From Scenedesmus sp. ARA3 (Eukaryota > Chlorophyta > Chlorophyceae > Sphaeropleales > Scenedesmaceae): a stretch of DNA of 64,000 nt. Positions 24,221-35,691 of the stretch are shown here, one piece after another. The stretch lies in the NCBI GenBank assembly GCA_004335835.1, contig RWJK01001973.1, positions 248,001 to 312,000 on the forward strand. The letters run 5' to 3'. A model generated the notes under the pieces. That model was not told the origin of the DNA and did no database searches. It saw only the letters and a list, made by a program, of their open reading frames with translations. Within the stretch, counting starts at the first letter, position 1, and every line of letters starts with the position of its first letter. The position numbers were made by a program, and so were the translations under genes.

Positions 24221-24258
24221 TGTGGTTTTAGGTCTTGATTCAAACAGAGCACAGACAA
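24221..24258 (-). promoter_or_regulatory. Conserved upstream block of type 1 solenoid genes (copy C)
   Basis: The plus-strand core TAGGTC, a few bases, then TTCAAACA lies about 170-190 bases before the start codon of gene C. The same core occurs at the same distance before genes E and G, although the surrounding spacer has diverged. Confidence 0.5.
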
Positions 24259-24296
24259 GCATGCCAAGCAGCTTTCCTTTTGAGTTGGCGCAAGTC

Positions 24297-24301
24297 TTAC
24301 A
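24297..24301 (-). terminator. Candidate polyadenylation signal TGTAA for gene D
   Basis: TGTAA on the minus strand, about 200 bases past the stop of gene D. Confidence 0.35.
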
Positions 24302-24498
24302 TAACTATATGACGTTCGTAATACGAATGTTAAAACAGCACGCATATGTCTGTTTTTTGGGTTGGACCACCATTCTCCAGTGGATGCCACGCCGGCGCAC
24401 ACCTCAAATGCAACAGAAGACATTGGCTGCCGTTCACACTTCACATTCTGGATTATACACACGGGCAGATTGCCCGGCAGGGGCACAAGTCAATGCCA

Positions 24499-27400
24499 CT
24501 ACGCATGCATAAACAACGCCTCAGTAACAGCAGCATCGCCAGCCTTCGCGGCCAGCTGCAGCAGGTCATCCATAACATCTGCTGGTGTCTGAGCAGCATC
24601 TAAAAGCTTGCACAGCGCCGCTGTGGCCTTGCTGCTGTGGGCTAGGACTGCATCTCTCAGCAGCTGACCCACAGCAGCAGCATCCAACTGCCACCGGGCG
24701 CTCTCCAAAGAACAAAGTGCTGTCACTACTTCTGCTGCGCAGCATGCTTGCAATGTTCCCCCTGCCAGCACAATACGCAGGGCTTGCTGCAGCAGCTCAG
24801 CTACGTCTGCAGCATCTATCTGTGAAGCACAAGCCAGCCCACACAAGCTGCTGACACTCAAGTAGTCATTCCTGTCAACTGCAAAGCGCAGCAAGCGCAT
24901 GACTGTGCCAGGCCCCAGCTGCTGTGCTGCTGCTAAACCGCAGATGGGCCTCTGCAGCTGCTGCCTTTGCTGCACTTTGTCTTCTGAATACGGCGTTTCC
25001 TTGCGAAGCAGCTGCCACAGCAGATCTTCCGCCAATGCAGCCGGCAGCTGGCCAGCTGCGTGCAAGCTACACAGCTGGGCAACTACTTCCACCCAGCTAT
25101 GCTGCAGCGCCACGCTCAGCCAGCGGGCAATGTCTTTATCGTCAAGACTGTTGGCTCCTGGCAGCGCCCACAGTGCTGCTGCAGCTGCCGCACTGACCAC
25201 CTCCTCCTTGACTTGCTCTGCTGCCTGCAGCAAGCTGCTGATGTTTGCAGCTGCTAGGCTCTGTGTGCCTGGCAGTGAGCACAACCTCTGAATGGTAGGT
25301 ATAAACGCGATGGCATCAAACACATTGTTGCACTCAAGTGCAGCTGCCAGCAGAGCTGCAACAGCTGTGCTGTCAAGTTTGGCTGCAGCTGGCAGCTGCA
25401 GCACCTGCATGGCTGCCTCTATGTTCTCCTGCTGTGCTGTTTTCTTGGCGGCCTGTGCTGCTGACACTGTGGTGCAGCCGCACCGCATTGGTACAATGGC
25501 TGGCGTGCACGCCAGCTGCACCGCCGTCAGAGCGATTGGCTGCACCTGCTGCGGGGTCATGCTGCCTGCTCCTGTCAGTGCACATGCACACTTGACCAGG
25601 CTGCCCTTCTGGGCCTCAACTGCTGCTGCCAGCACTGCCGCTGCCGTGTCAGCTGGCAGCTGCTCCGCAGCAGGTGACGCCAGCAACTGCTCCACTACAG
25701 CGTATGGCTTGTTTATCACCGCTGTGCTGCGGAGCGCCTTCAATGGCGTGGCTAGCAGTTCCTGCAGCTGCTCTAGTTGGAGTTGCTGCATGCAGGGCAG
25801 CCGCAGCAGTGGCTGCAGTAGGGCGGCTGTGTGCGCTGCACCTGCCACTCGCAGCATCCCTGCTGCAGGGCCTCTTGTCACTTCTACTTCGTCTCCCTCG
25901 GCTAGGTCTGCTCCCAGTCCTCTGTCTGCTGCCTGAGCCAGGTGCACCAGCAGCACCAAACTACTGCTGCGTAGATCTGCAGCTGCAGGCACCAGGCTCG
26001 TGTCTGTCAGCGATGCAATGCTGCGGGGTGCATTGAAGCTGCGCGAACCTACGGGTATACGCAACAGATTCACCACATCAAACAGCGTCAGCTCCTGGGC
26101 TGCTGGCAGGTGCTGCACCAAGCTGCTGACTATGCCGCCGCTGTCCTGCAAGAGTGCCCTGTGCAGCATCTCGTGCAGTGCAGCTGCTGGCAGCTCATGA
26201 GCAGCTAGCAGCTTGCTCAGGACAGCACTGGTGCCTCCTCCGCTTGCCGCGTGCTGCAGTAACTGCTCCAGCTTGGCTGTGGGCAGCTGCTGTACAGCTG
26301 GTATGCACGCGAGCAGCGTGACAAGACCGTCATCGGGCCGCAGCCGCAGCGCTAAATACATCAGCTCTGTTGCTGCGGCTGCGTCAAGCTGCTCTGTTGC
26401 GTGAGCTGCTACCTTGCACACAATGTCCAGGACTGTGCGGCCGTTGCTGCTGCCTTGCCTACTGGCAAGGTGTAGCGTAGTCCTGATCATGCTGCCATAT
26501 GCTGCTGCGGGCACCTGTGTTGCTGCCGGTTGTGCTGCTGCATGCTGCAGCACGCCTGCGTGGCCGCGTGCTGCTGCTACACTCATAAGCTGCTGCACTG
26601 TTTCCACACTCAGCTCATTCTGCATGCTGCGCAGGTTTCGGCTGTTCTGCAGCGCTTCAAAAGCTGCTGCAGCTGCTGCTGGGTGAGTTAGGTTGGCCAC
26701 GAGGTGCAGGGCATTGACCATCTCGCCTGCTGCTGCTGGGCTGCTGAGCTGCTGCTGCAGCTTCTGCAGCCGCTTGCTGCTGGGGCCTTTCTGGCTTGCA
26801 CTCTTTGCCTGCAGGCACTCAAAAACAAACACATGCATGAGCGATACTAAGCCACAACTGTAAGCCAGGTGAACTATGATGTGAGCGCAGAGAAGGTTGT
26901 GCAAGGATACCAGCGACTGCTTTAGCACATACACACATGCAGACACCCCAAGCACTGCGTGGACGTCACTTGCCGTGGCATCCTCCTTTGCCCAATGCGT
27001 GCATACTCCAGACGTTATCAAACAACACATGCAAGCGAGCTTGCTCACCAAGCGGCAGATGGCGATTGCCAGGCCTGGCATGCCACTTGCTGTGGCATCC
27101 TCCTTTGCCACAGTGTAGGCAGCAGCCACCCATGCCTCCACACCATACACGCCTTGCTGTGCTGCTGCCAGCACATCTGCATAGCTGACACGCACGCCTG
27201 CCTGGATCAGGGAGCGTGCAAGCTCCAGGCTGATCTTGGGCACACGCAGCAGCGCTTCCACCAGCTGCTGATTTGCCAGGGCTTCACTGCCTGCCTTGCG
27301 GCAGAGCCACACAACTGCATGTTTGCTGCGTGCTTCCTCGCCATAAATGACGACACCAGGTCTCCTCCTGTAGCCATGCTCTGCGTACTCAGCTGCCTGT

Positions 27401-27615
27401 TTCTTAAAGTACTGCTCGCTGAGAGCAGCAGCCAGCACTGCTTGGATCAAGGGCATGTGCAGGAAGTGCTGCAGGTGCAAGGTGACACTGCTGTGTAGGT
27501 ACTTGCTGCAGCTGCTTAAAGATTGAAGAGACTGCTGATCGAGATAATTGAGCACCTCAGCTAAGCCAAGTGCCCTGATCGGGGCAGCAAGCCGTGCAGA
27601 CATTGTGCAGCGCAT
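24499..27615 (-). CDS. F-box-like/alpha-solenoid protein, type 2, copy D (intact)
   Basis: Exons 27049-27615 and 24499-26808 give 958 residues when the 240-base intron 26809-27048 is removed. The intron is a multiple of three and has no stop in frame, so retention would give 1,038 residues. GTGAGC and TGCAG splice sites at the positions used by all paralogues make splicing the better reading. The start is MRCTMSARL; a second ATG four codons on matches the start of copy H. F-box-like segment: LGLAEVLNYLDQQSLQSLSSCSKYL. It shares SYADVLAAAQQGVYGVEAWV with type 1. After the intron comes SASQKGPSSKRLQKLQQQL, the type 2 linker, then solenoid repeats to the C-terminus. The job is unknown; an SCF-adaptor role is inferred. 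Confidence 0.8.
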   Translation of the reverse strand: MRCTMSARLAAPIRALGLAEVLNYLDQQSLQSLSSCSKYLHSSVTLHLQHFLHMPLIQAVLAAALSEQYFKKQAAEYAEHGYRRRPGVVIYGEEARSKHAVVWLCRKAGSEALANQQLVEALLRVPKISLELARSLIQAGVRVSYADVLAAAQQGVYGVEAWVAAAYTVAKEDATASGMPGLAIAICRLVSKLACMCCLITSGVCTHWAKEDATASDVHAVLGVSACVYVLKQSLVSLHNLLCAHIIVHLAYSCGLVSLMHVFVFECLQAKSASQKGPSSKRLQKLQQQLSSPAAAGEMVNALHLVANLTHPAAAAAAFEALQNSRNLRSMQNELSVETVQQLMSVAAARGHAGVLQHAAAQPAATQVPAAAYGSMIRTTLHLASRQGSSNGRTVLDIVCKVAAHATEQLDAAAATELMYLALRLRPDDGLVTLLACIPAVQQLPTAKLEQLLQHAASGGGTSAVLSKLLAAHELPAAALHEMLHRALLQDSGGIVSSLVQHLPAAQELTLFDVVNLLRIPVGSRSFNAPRSIASLTDTSLVPAAADLRSSSLVLLVHLAQAADRGLGADLAEGDEVEVTRGPAAGMLRVAGAAHTAALLQPLLRLPCMQQLQLEQLQELLATPLKALRSTAVINKPYAVVEQLLASPAAEQLPADTAAAVLAAAVEAQKGSLVKCACALTGAGSMTPQQVQPIALTAVQLACTPAIVPMRCGCTTVSAAQAAKKTAQQENIEAAMQVLQLPAAAKLDSTAVAALLAAALECNNVFDAIAFIPTIQRLCSLPGTQSLAAANISSLLQAAEQVKEEVVSAAAAAALWALPGANSLDDKDIARWLSVALQHSWVEVVAQLCSLHAAGQLPAALAEDLLWQLLRKETPYSEDKVQQRQQLQRPICGLAAAQQLGPGTVMRLLRFAVDRNDYLSVSSLCGLACASQIDAADVAELLQQALRIVLAGGTLQACCAAEVVTALCSLESARWQLDAAAVGQLLRDAVLAHSSKATAALCKLLDAAQTPADVMDDLLQLAAKAGDAAVTEALFMHA

Positions 27616-28137
27616 TTGGAAACTGAGATCGTCGCAGCCAGAAGATCTAAGTTAATACCAACGCACCGAATAAGCGGCTCAGCCCCTCAAGTTAGCCAGG
27701 CCAGGTGTGACATGGAGGTTCGTGGTGTGATTCAAATTTAAAATGCAAGTTGAAATTGTGACCTGCGACACTGATGGAGGCTCAATATCAAGGACTTACG
27801 TTTTCAACAATCACATGTCTTGATCATCCTCCCAAACAGAGGCAGACACGACACGTCTGCTTGATGCCAAGCTGCCTGACTGCCTGTGCCTCCAGCTACA
27901 CACGTACAGCTCAGCACTGCGGCTGTGAATTACAATCACCGGTACTATTACTTGCAGTACAAGCAGCATGCTGAACATGAATTCACATGTGCGTCCCTAA
28001 CCTGCCTACTATAACACACTTGAGGCCACAGCATTGCTGAACACAGCATTTTGCCAATTTGCCATTCAGTGATCTTATGCCGTTGACATGCAAACTGCTG
28101 CAGACCCGCTGCCGAAGGGCAGCTGTGAATGATCACT
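27616..28137. other. Spacer between solenoid genes D and E
   Basis: It holds the upstream block of gene D (27707-27790) and TTACA at 27930-27934, a candidate TGTAA about 200 bases after the E stop. No gene is seen. Confidence 0.6.
27707..27790 (-). promoter_or_regulatory. Conserved upstream block of type 2 solenoid genes (copy D)
   Basis: The plus-strand sequence TGACATGGAGGTTCGTGGTG followed by TTCAAATT lies about 95-180 bases before the start codon. It recurs before genes F (35414-35500) and H (42783-42830). Confidence 0.6.
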
Positions 28138-31100
28138 TTAGCAATATGTACACTTCACGTTGGGGAAGTCAGCCGGCATGCCGTCCAGCGCCTGCAGAGC
28201 TGCACACATTCCCCAATCACCGGCCTGTGCAGCAAACTGCTGCAGGCAGCGCATGAATGCAACCTCAACGTGTGCAGCAGCAGGCAGCGTGAACAGTGCC
28301 TTCACAACCGCACTGCCCTGCGCCATGACTGCATCTCTCAGCAGCTCAGCCACAGCAGCAGCATCCAGCTGCCGCGCACCGCACAGAGCGCACAAAGACG
28401 CCACAACGCTAGCCATGCTGCTGCTGTCATAAGCAGGCGTCAACAAGCGATCCATCGCCTCCCGCAGCAGCTCTGCTGCACCTGCCGCTGTTATCTGCGC
28501 AGCGCCAGGCAGCCCACACAACATAGCAACAACTGCAGCATCTTGCCCGCTAACTGCACATGACAGCACCTCCTGCACGTCAGCTGCACCAAGCTGCTGC
28601 ACTGCTGCTAGGTTTAGTATTGCCGTGTGCAGCAGCTGCTGGCTTCGTGCTGAGGCTCTTGCTCGGCCAACAGAAGGCGGGTGCCAAAGCTCATACAGCA
28701 AGTCCCTGGCAACGGTTGGTGCAATGCTGCCTGCGTTGGGCAGCTCACAGAGCGCACTCATAGCCCCAACCCAGCCACACTCGACATCATTCGACAATGG
28801 AATCGCCAGCAGCTCCGCAACCTCTTTGCTGCTGAGGCCGCCTGCTGCCGGCAGGCCACACACACGCTTCACCAGCGCAGCGCAGCAGCTACTGCCCTTG
28901 CTGCGCTTCACTGCATCCAGCAAGCTCCTGATCTGCGCAAGATCCAGGCTGCATGTGCTCAGCCGTTCGACCAACTGCGCAAGCGCAACATCTACAGCTG
29001 TGACATTGCATCCTTTAGTAGCATCATGCTCGACAGCTGCCAGCAGCAGTGTCACAACAGCTGTGCTGTCCAGCTGCACAGCAGCAGGCAGCTTGAACAG
29101 CTGCTGTACTGCTGCCGTGACGTCATCGGCAGCAGAGTGTCCACGCGCTGCTGCCGTTGTATAGCTTCCGGAGGAAGGCAGTGCTGCGCGGCTCCCAAGC
29201 TGCTGCACTCCCCGCAGCAGCACTGGCAGCAGCTGCTGCTGATTAAGCTGCGCAGCCCCAGGCAAGTAACACATGCTGGCAACTACTTTGGGTTGGTCCT
29301 GCTGTGCAGCTGCTGCCAGCACAGCTGCCACTGCTTCTGCAGGCAGCTGCTGCGCTGCTGCCGGCTGCAGCAGCCACTTCAGCACCTGCTGCTTGTGGTA
29401 CTCACGCTGGCCCGTTGAACCAGGGTGTGCTTCAGCTGTGCTGAACAGTTGAACAGCAGTGAGCAGCAGCTGCTGCAGCTGCTGCCGCCAGGCAACATCC
29501 TGCAGGCAGGGCAGCCGCAGCAGCATCTCTAGCATCTCCACTGCGCCCTCAGCTTCCTTGGCTGCTGTTGCCGCTGCTGCCTCTACCAGCTGCACCAGCT
29601 CATCAATTTCCAGCTGTTCAACAGCGAAGAAAAAGCAGTGTTTGTCATAACGCTGACTATCCTGTTCTCGCTGCTGCGTGTGGCCACAGCTGCCCGCAAC
29701 ACATCTGCAGCCGCCGCTGGCTTCAGCCGACGCGCTGCAGGATGGCGCAGCAGGTTGTGCACGATGTCGTGGCATCCGCGCTGCACTGCAGACTGCAGGA
29801 GCTGGTGCATTGATGCTGATGATAGCTGCTGAGCTGCTGGCAGCCTGCTGAGCTCAGATAGGATGCTGCTGTGCCCAAACTCTCCCTCTTCTGCTCGCGC
29901 TGCCTGCTGCATCAGTGGCTCCACTGCTGCAAGGTCCAGCTGCTTCACAGCCGGCAGGGAGCACACCGCTGAGACGAGGCCGCAGCCATCCCTTTTGTAG
30001 CAGAGACGAAGCTGCACGGCAGTTTGCAGTAGCTGCAGCCCTGCAGCTGCATCCAGCTGCTCTGTTGCGCGCGCTGCTGCTTTGCACAGCAGCCGCAACA
30101 CGCCCTCCCCACTGTACCTGATGATGCGGCCACCTGGTGCCTCGCGGTACGGTGCTGCCATAATTAGGCTATTCATTGCTGCTGCTGGCATCTGCTTTGC
30201 TGCAGGGTGATCTACTAGGTACTCCAGCATCTCCTCATGGTGGCGTGCAGCTGCCACGCGCATGAGCTGCTGCACTGCCTCCCCACTCAGCATCTTGTGC
30301 AGGCTGTCAAAGTGCTTGCAGTCCTCCAAGCACTCAAACGCCCACTCAGCTGCTAACGCGTGCGTGGTTCCGGCAATCAGGAACATAGCATCCACGAGCT
30401 GCTCTGCTGCTGCTGGCTTGCTGAGCTGTGTCTCCAGCTTGCACCTGGTCTTGTCTGTAGGGCCTACGCTGCTGCCCGGCTTGGCCTGTTGGCAGCCAAG
30501 GATAGTGGCGGGCAGCATACAGCAGGGAACTTAAGTTCAACACAGCACGTTATTGCAGTGACGTCTCCAGCACCACACTGCGTTGCTGCCGGTTGATGCC
30601 TTGCAGGGCATGCAAGAACGCACACAGGAACATGCAGACCGCAGATGTACGCATTCTGGCGACCAACAAGCAGACAAGCCAAGGGATGAGAACAGCCCCC
30701 TGTCACTTGATCTGAGCTCACCATGCGGCAAATAGCGACTGCCAGGCATGGCATGCCGCTTGCTGCGCCATCCTCCTTTGCGACAGTGTAGGCAGCCGCC
30801 ACCCATGCCTCCACACCATACACGCCCTGCTTTGCTGCTGCCAGCACATCTGCATAGCTGATGCGAAGGCCTGACCTGAGCAGGATGCACGCAACATCGT
30901 ACCCCACATTGGGAACGCGTAACAGTGTTGCTGTTGACTGCTTAGCTACCGCTGTCCTGCCAGCAGTGCTGCAGAGCCACTGGACGCCCAGCTTGCGGGT
31001 TAGGGGTACCGGCTGCACGTCATCGTCTGCATAGGCGTATGATGAATGTTATCGCTGTTCTAGGTGCTCCTGATGCTCCTTGGCAGCTGCCACAACTGCT

Positions 31101-31237
31101 GAGACCAGAGGAGCTTGCAGTGAATGCTGCAGGTAGGAGGTGACACTGCTGCTCAGATGCTTGCTGCAGGTGCTCAGCCGCAACATAGAGGTTGCATCCA
31201 GGTAACTCAATAAGCTGGTGGGCACTAGGTGCTCCAT
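28138..31237 (-). pseudogene. F-box-like/alpha-solenoid gene, type 1, copy E (stop and frameshift)
   Basis: The layout matches copies C and G: exon 1 at 30722-31237 from the ATG of MEHLVPTSLLSYLD, exon 2 at 28138-30485. Two lesions break it. A TAA at 31049-31051 lies in frame after HLEQR, where copies C and G read through a Tyr/Ser-rich stretch (one base, TAC to TAA, would explain it). Near 29600-29645 the frame shifts by one base: one frame ends after NRIVSVMTNT and the next resumes with EIDELVQLVEAAAA, which aligns with DCDSLVQLVEAAAA in G. Splice sites and the final repeats (ending QALDGMPADFPNVKCTYC) are otherwise preserved. It is probably a young pseudogene; an assembly error at both places is less likely but possible. 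Confidence 0.75.
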
Positions 31238-32142
31238 GGGGGGCGCAGTCTCGGTGAAGGCCTAAGCGTGGGTTTTTGGGGACAGCAAGTAGCTCAGCCG
31301 CAATATCATCCGCAATCAGGCACCTCAGCGACTCATTGCCTCGCATATCATCGAGTGAATGCACATTCATAGCGAAAACTTGGAGAACGGGGGAACTCAT
31401 GTGAAACAAGGGTATAGGTCACGGTTCAAACAAACCACAGACACAGATTGCAGGCCAGAAATAGCACGAGAGCAGCAGGAAAGCACAATCCTCAAAAGCT
31501 GGAAGGCATATGCAGGGGTTGACAAAGCCGCCACAGGCATGTCCGGTAGCAGATCTGCTGGCGCTAGCGTCAGCTCTGACACCCTTGCAGCATTCCGAAT
31601 GCATTGAGTAATGCTGCAGCAATGCTGCAGCAGCAAAGAAACACTCCAGGCGCATGCTATGCTGCCAGCGTCAACAAAATACGCAAAAGTCGATTACAAA
31701 ACATGCAGAACTACAAGCAGTGCCAACCGTCCTGATCTTGGCTGAGGCACCTGCACGCCTTGTAAACGTGTTTTACTTCGATTACCTGCCAGGCCCTGCC
31801 GCGCTGGTGACAGCAGTTACTGTCGCCAAGTAGTTCAGAGTATCGTGTGCACATCGCGCACATGGCCCACGAGCACTAGAAGAGACTCTTCACCAGCAGC
31901 TGCTGCTGAGATGCTGATCATCAGCATCCTCATGATGACACAAACGAGTCTGTCCACATGGCCACCGGCAGTACCTACAGGTGCACATTTGGCGCGCGTG
32001 TAAACAAAGGGTTTGTAGAACCTATCCTACAAGCATAGCACAAGCAAGCAGTGCTAGGGCGCTGCCCCCTTGCTAAGCACAACCACTTTCGAACACTTGC
32101 TGCCTCCACCGACAGCCACCGAGTGCATGTACACTGCACAGC
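31238..32142. other. Spacer between solenoid genes E and F
   Basis: The longest spacer in the array. It holds the type 1 upstream block (31411-31445) and TTACA at 31694-31698 (TGTAA on -, after gene F). No gene, RNA or mobile element is recognisable. Confidence 0.6.
31411..31445 (-). promoter_or_regulatory. Conserved upstream block of type 1 solenoid genes (copy E)
   Basis: TATAGGTCACGGTTCAAACA and the following ACCACAGACAC match the block before gene C at nearly the same distance from the start codon. Confidence 0.5.
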
Positions 32143-35100
32143 TCACTGCAGGCGCAACTTTGTCGTCAACGCCTCAGTCACAGCAGCATCACCAGCCTCT
32201 GCAGCTAGCTGCAGCAGGTCATTCAGCACACCTGCCAGGGCCTGAGCAGCAGCCGGCAGCTTGCACAGCGCCGCTACAGCCTCAGCACTTCTTGCCAGGA
32301 CTGCGACTCTCAGCAGCTGACCCACAGCAGCAGCACCTAAGCGCCGCGAGCCCTCCAAAGTGCACAGAGCTACAACTATCTTGTCTGCCCGCACAGTGTC
32401 CCCTGCCAGCAGGATGTGCAGAGCTGCCTGCAGCAGCTGAGCTGCACCTGCTGCATCCATTTGTGCGGCACCAGCCAGCCCACACAAGCTGCTGACGGCA
32501 GACAGGTTGCCCTTTCGGGCTGCAGACTGCAGCATGCGCACAACCGTGCTAGGGCCCAGCTCCTGTGCCGCCTTCAAGCCAAAGATCGCTTGCTGCAGCT
32601 GCTGCCATTTCTGCTCTTCGGGCAAAATGCAGAGAGAGCTGTATGCTACTCCTTTGCGCAGCAACTGCCACAGCACTTCTTCCATTGCTGCAGCCGGCAG
32701 CTGGTTAGCTGCCTGCAGGCTGCACAGCTTGGCTGCAGCTGCGTTTTATTTGTGCTGCAGCGCCGTGGTAAGCCAGCGGCCAACCTCCTCACTACTGAGG
32801 CCGTTGGCGCCTTGCAGTTCACACAGAACAGTAACAGCTGCTGCCCTAACCTTCTGGTCATCAAGCTGCTCTGCTGCCTGCAGCAAGCTGGCAATGTGCC
32901 CAGCTGCCATGCTCTGTGCGCCTGGCAGCGCAAATATCCTCTGGATGGTAGGCCCGCACACACTTGCACTCACCACAGGCTTGCCCCCAAGTGCAGCTGC
33001 CAGCAGAATTGCAACAGCCGTGCCGTCGAGTCTGGCTGCAGCTGGCAGCTGCAGCACCTGCATGGCTGACTCTGTCATTTCCTGCTGTCCAGCTGATTTG
33101 GCTGCTGCTGCTGCTGACACTGTGTTGCGGCCACGTAATGACACTACAGCTGGCCTGCACGCCAGCTCCACGGCCCTCAGAACGATCGGCTGCAGCTGCT
33201 GCTGCGTCATGCTGCCTGTTGCTGGCATTGCACATGCACACTTGGCCAGGCTCGTGTTGTGGCACTCAACTGCTGCTGCCAGCACTGCAGCTGCTGTGCC
33301 AGCCGGCAGCTGCTCGGCAGCAGGTGACGCCAGCAACTGCTCCACCACATCACATGGCTTCTCTGTCCCCCATGTGCGGCTGCTGCTGAGCGCTTTCAAT
33401 GGTGTGTCCAGCAGCTGCTGCAGCTGCTCCACGTTGATGTGCTGCATGCATGGCAGCAGCAGCAGCGGCCGCAGCATGTCGGCTGTGTGCGTTGCACCTG
33501 CCACTGCCATTGCTCCCGATGGGTCCGACCCTATCATTTCTGTTTGGACACCATCCCCTATGTCTGCTCCTAGCGCTTTGTCTGCCGCCTCAGCGGCGTG
33601 CACCAGCTGCACCACCTGGCTGCAGTCTACATGGGCAGCTGCAGGCACTAGGCTCGTGTCTGTGAGCATTTCAATGCTGTCAGGTGCGTCATAGCCGCGT
33701 AAAGTGACAGCCAGCTGCAGCAACCCTGCCACGGCTTCTTGCGTCAGCTCCCAGGCTGCTGGCACCTCCTTCACTAGGCTGCTGGCCACGCCAATGCTGT
33801 CCTGCAAGAGTACTCTGTGCAGGGTGTCGCGCAGCGCAGCTGCTGGCAGCTCACAAGCAGCTGGCAGCTTGCTCAGGAGTGACATAGGAGCTCTACATCC
33901 TGTCCTTGACGCCTGCTGCAGTGCCTGCTCCAGCGCGGTAATAGGCAGCCGCTGCATGCCTGGTAAGCAAGTGAGTGGAATGATCAGGCTGTCATGTTGC
34001 CGCAGCTGCAGCGCTAGATGCATCAGCTGCGCAACTGCCGCTTCATCAAGCTGCTCCGTTGCCTGACCTGCTGCCTTGCACAGGATGTCCAGGACAGTGC
34101 AGCAAGTGCCGCAATCTTGCCTGTTTGCAAGGTGCAGAACAGTCCTGATCATGCTGCCGTATGCTGCTGCAGGCACCTGCGTCGCTGCTGGCTGCGCTGC
34201 TGCATACCGCAGCACGCCCACATGGCAGCGTGCTGCTGCTGCACTCATGAGCTGCTGCACTGTCTGCACATTGAGCCTATCCTGCAAGCTGCAGAAGTGC
34301 CGGCTGTTCTGCAGCGCTTCAAAAGCTGCTGCAGCTGCTGCTGGGTGAGCCAGGTTGGCCACAAGGTGCAGTGCATTGACCATCTCGTCTGCTGCTGCTG
34401 GGCTGCTGAGCTGCTGCTGCAGCTTCTGCAGCCGCTTGCTGCTGGGCCCCTGTTGGCTGGGCACCCTTGGCCTGCAGGCGCACATACAAAAGGCACAACA
34501 GTGAGTTAGGTTGCCGCCACAACAGTGAGCCAGGTATTCACAAGAAGGCTAGATTAGTGAGCCAGGTAATCTACGGTGTGAGCAGAGAGACAGCTGCGAA
34601 AGGATACTCGCGACTGCTGTAGCACATACACACATTGGGAACACCCAAGCGCTGCAAGGACACCAGGGCTGCACGAGGTGTGCTCATTTTCTCAAACATA
34701 TCAAACCAACTACAACAGCTGCAAGCAATGCCTGCTCACCATGCGGCAGATGGCGACTGCAAGGCCTGGCATGCTGCTTGCTGCACCGTCCTCCTTTGCC
34801 ACAGCGTAGGCAGCAGACACCCATGACTCAACTCCATACACGCCCTGCTTGGCTGCTTCTGATATAGCCGCATAGGTGACACCCAGGCCCGACTGGATTA
34901 GAGTGCTTGCAAGCCCAGGGCCGATCTGTGGCACGCGCAGCAGCGCTGCCACCAGCTGCTCGTCTGCCAGGGCTGCACTGCCTGCCTTGCTGCAGAGCCA
35001 TGCAACTGCATGTTTGTCGCGTGCTGCAGCTTCCTCGCCATGTACAATCTCATTAGGTCTGCTCCTGTAGCCACGCTCTGCGTTCTCAGCTACATGTTTC

Positions 35101-35393
35101 TGGAAGTGCTGCTCACTGCTAGCAGCAGCCAGCACTGCTGGGAACAAGGCGATGTGCAGTGAATGCTGCAGGTAGGAGGTGACACTGCTGTTCAAGGGCT
35201 TGCTGCAGCCACTGAGACTAATAAGAGACTGTGGATCAAGGTATCTGAGCACCGGAGCTAAGCCAAGCGCCCAAAACGGGGTCGCAGCCGGTGCGGATAT
35301 TGTGCCGGGCTCCTGCCCAATTTTCAGAATCGCCGCATCGAACTGCTGCACCATCAATGTCAACGCAACGCATACCCTGGTAAGCGGCTCCAT
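32143..35393 (-). pseudogene. F-box-like/alpha-solenoid gene, type 2, copy F (in-frame stop, start lost)
   Basis: Exon 1 is about 34740-35393 and exon 2 is 32143-34470. The start used by D and H is ATA here (plus-strand TAT at 35298-35300), so SAPAATPFWALGL has no ATG at the family position. An in-frame ATG at 35393 (MEPLTRVCV) could extend the protein by 31 codons over what is promoter sequence in the other copies. In exon 2, TAA at 32746-32748 follows TALQHK, where D and H read ALQHSWVE; the frame continues unchanged after it with AKLCSLQAANQLPAAA. About 200 C-terminal codons would be lost. The F-box-like part, SYAAISEAAKQGVYGVESWV, the type 2 linker and the solenoid are otherwise clear. 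Confidence 0.7.
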
Positions 35394-35413
35394 GAATTGA
35401 GGACCAGACCAGC

Positions 35414-35500
35414 TGTGACATGGAGGTTCGTGGTGTAGTTCAAATTTTAAATGCAAGTTGACGCAGGTTGTGACTTGCGACACTGATAGAGGCTATGTAT
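35414..35500 (-). promoter_or_regulatory. Conserved upstream block of type 2 solenoid genes (copy F)
   Basis: TGTGACATGGAGGTTCGTGG, then TTCAAATTTTAAATGCAAGT and GCGACACTGATAGAGGCT; nearly the same as the block before gene D. Confidence 0.6.
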
Positions 35501-35691
35501 GCAATCATGCCATGATGGACTTAACTTTTTTAACACTCTCATGCCCGGTTCATCCGCCCAAACACAGGCATAGGCCACACGTGTGCTTGATGCCCAGCTG
35601 CTGGACTGCAGTGCCTGAAAACTACTGCAACGCTGCAGTCCCCAACCCCGCTTGCCACAGGGCAGCTGCGACATGCACATTCAAGTTGACA

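Larger units (their letters stand above)
24052..24498. other. Spacer between solenoid genes C and D
   Basis: This is the promoter side of gene C and the 3' side of gene D. It holds the conserved type 1 block (24221-24258) and TTACA at 24297-24301 (TGTAA on -, about 200 bases after the D stop). Confidence 0.6.
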
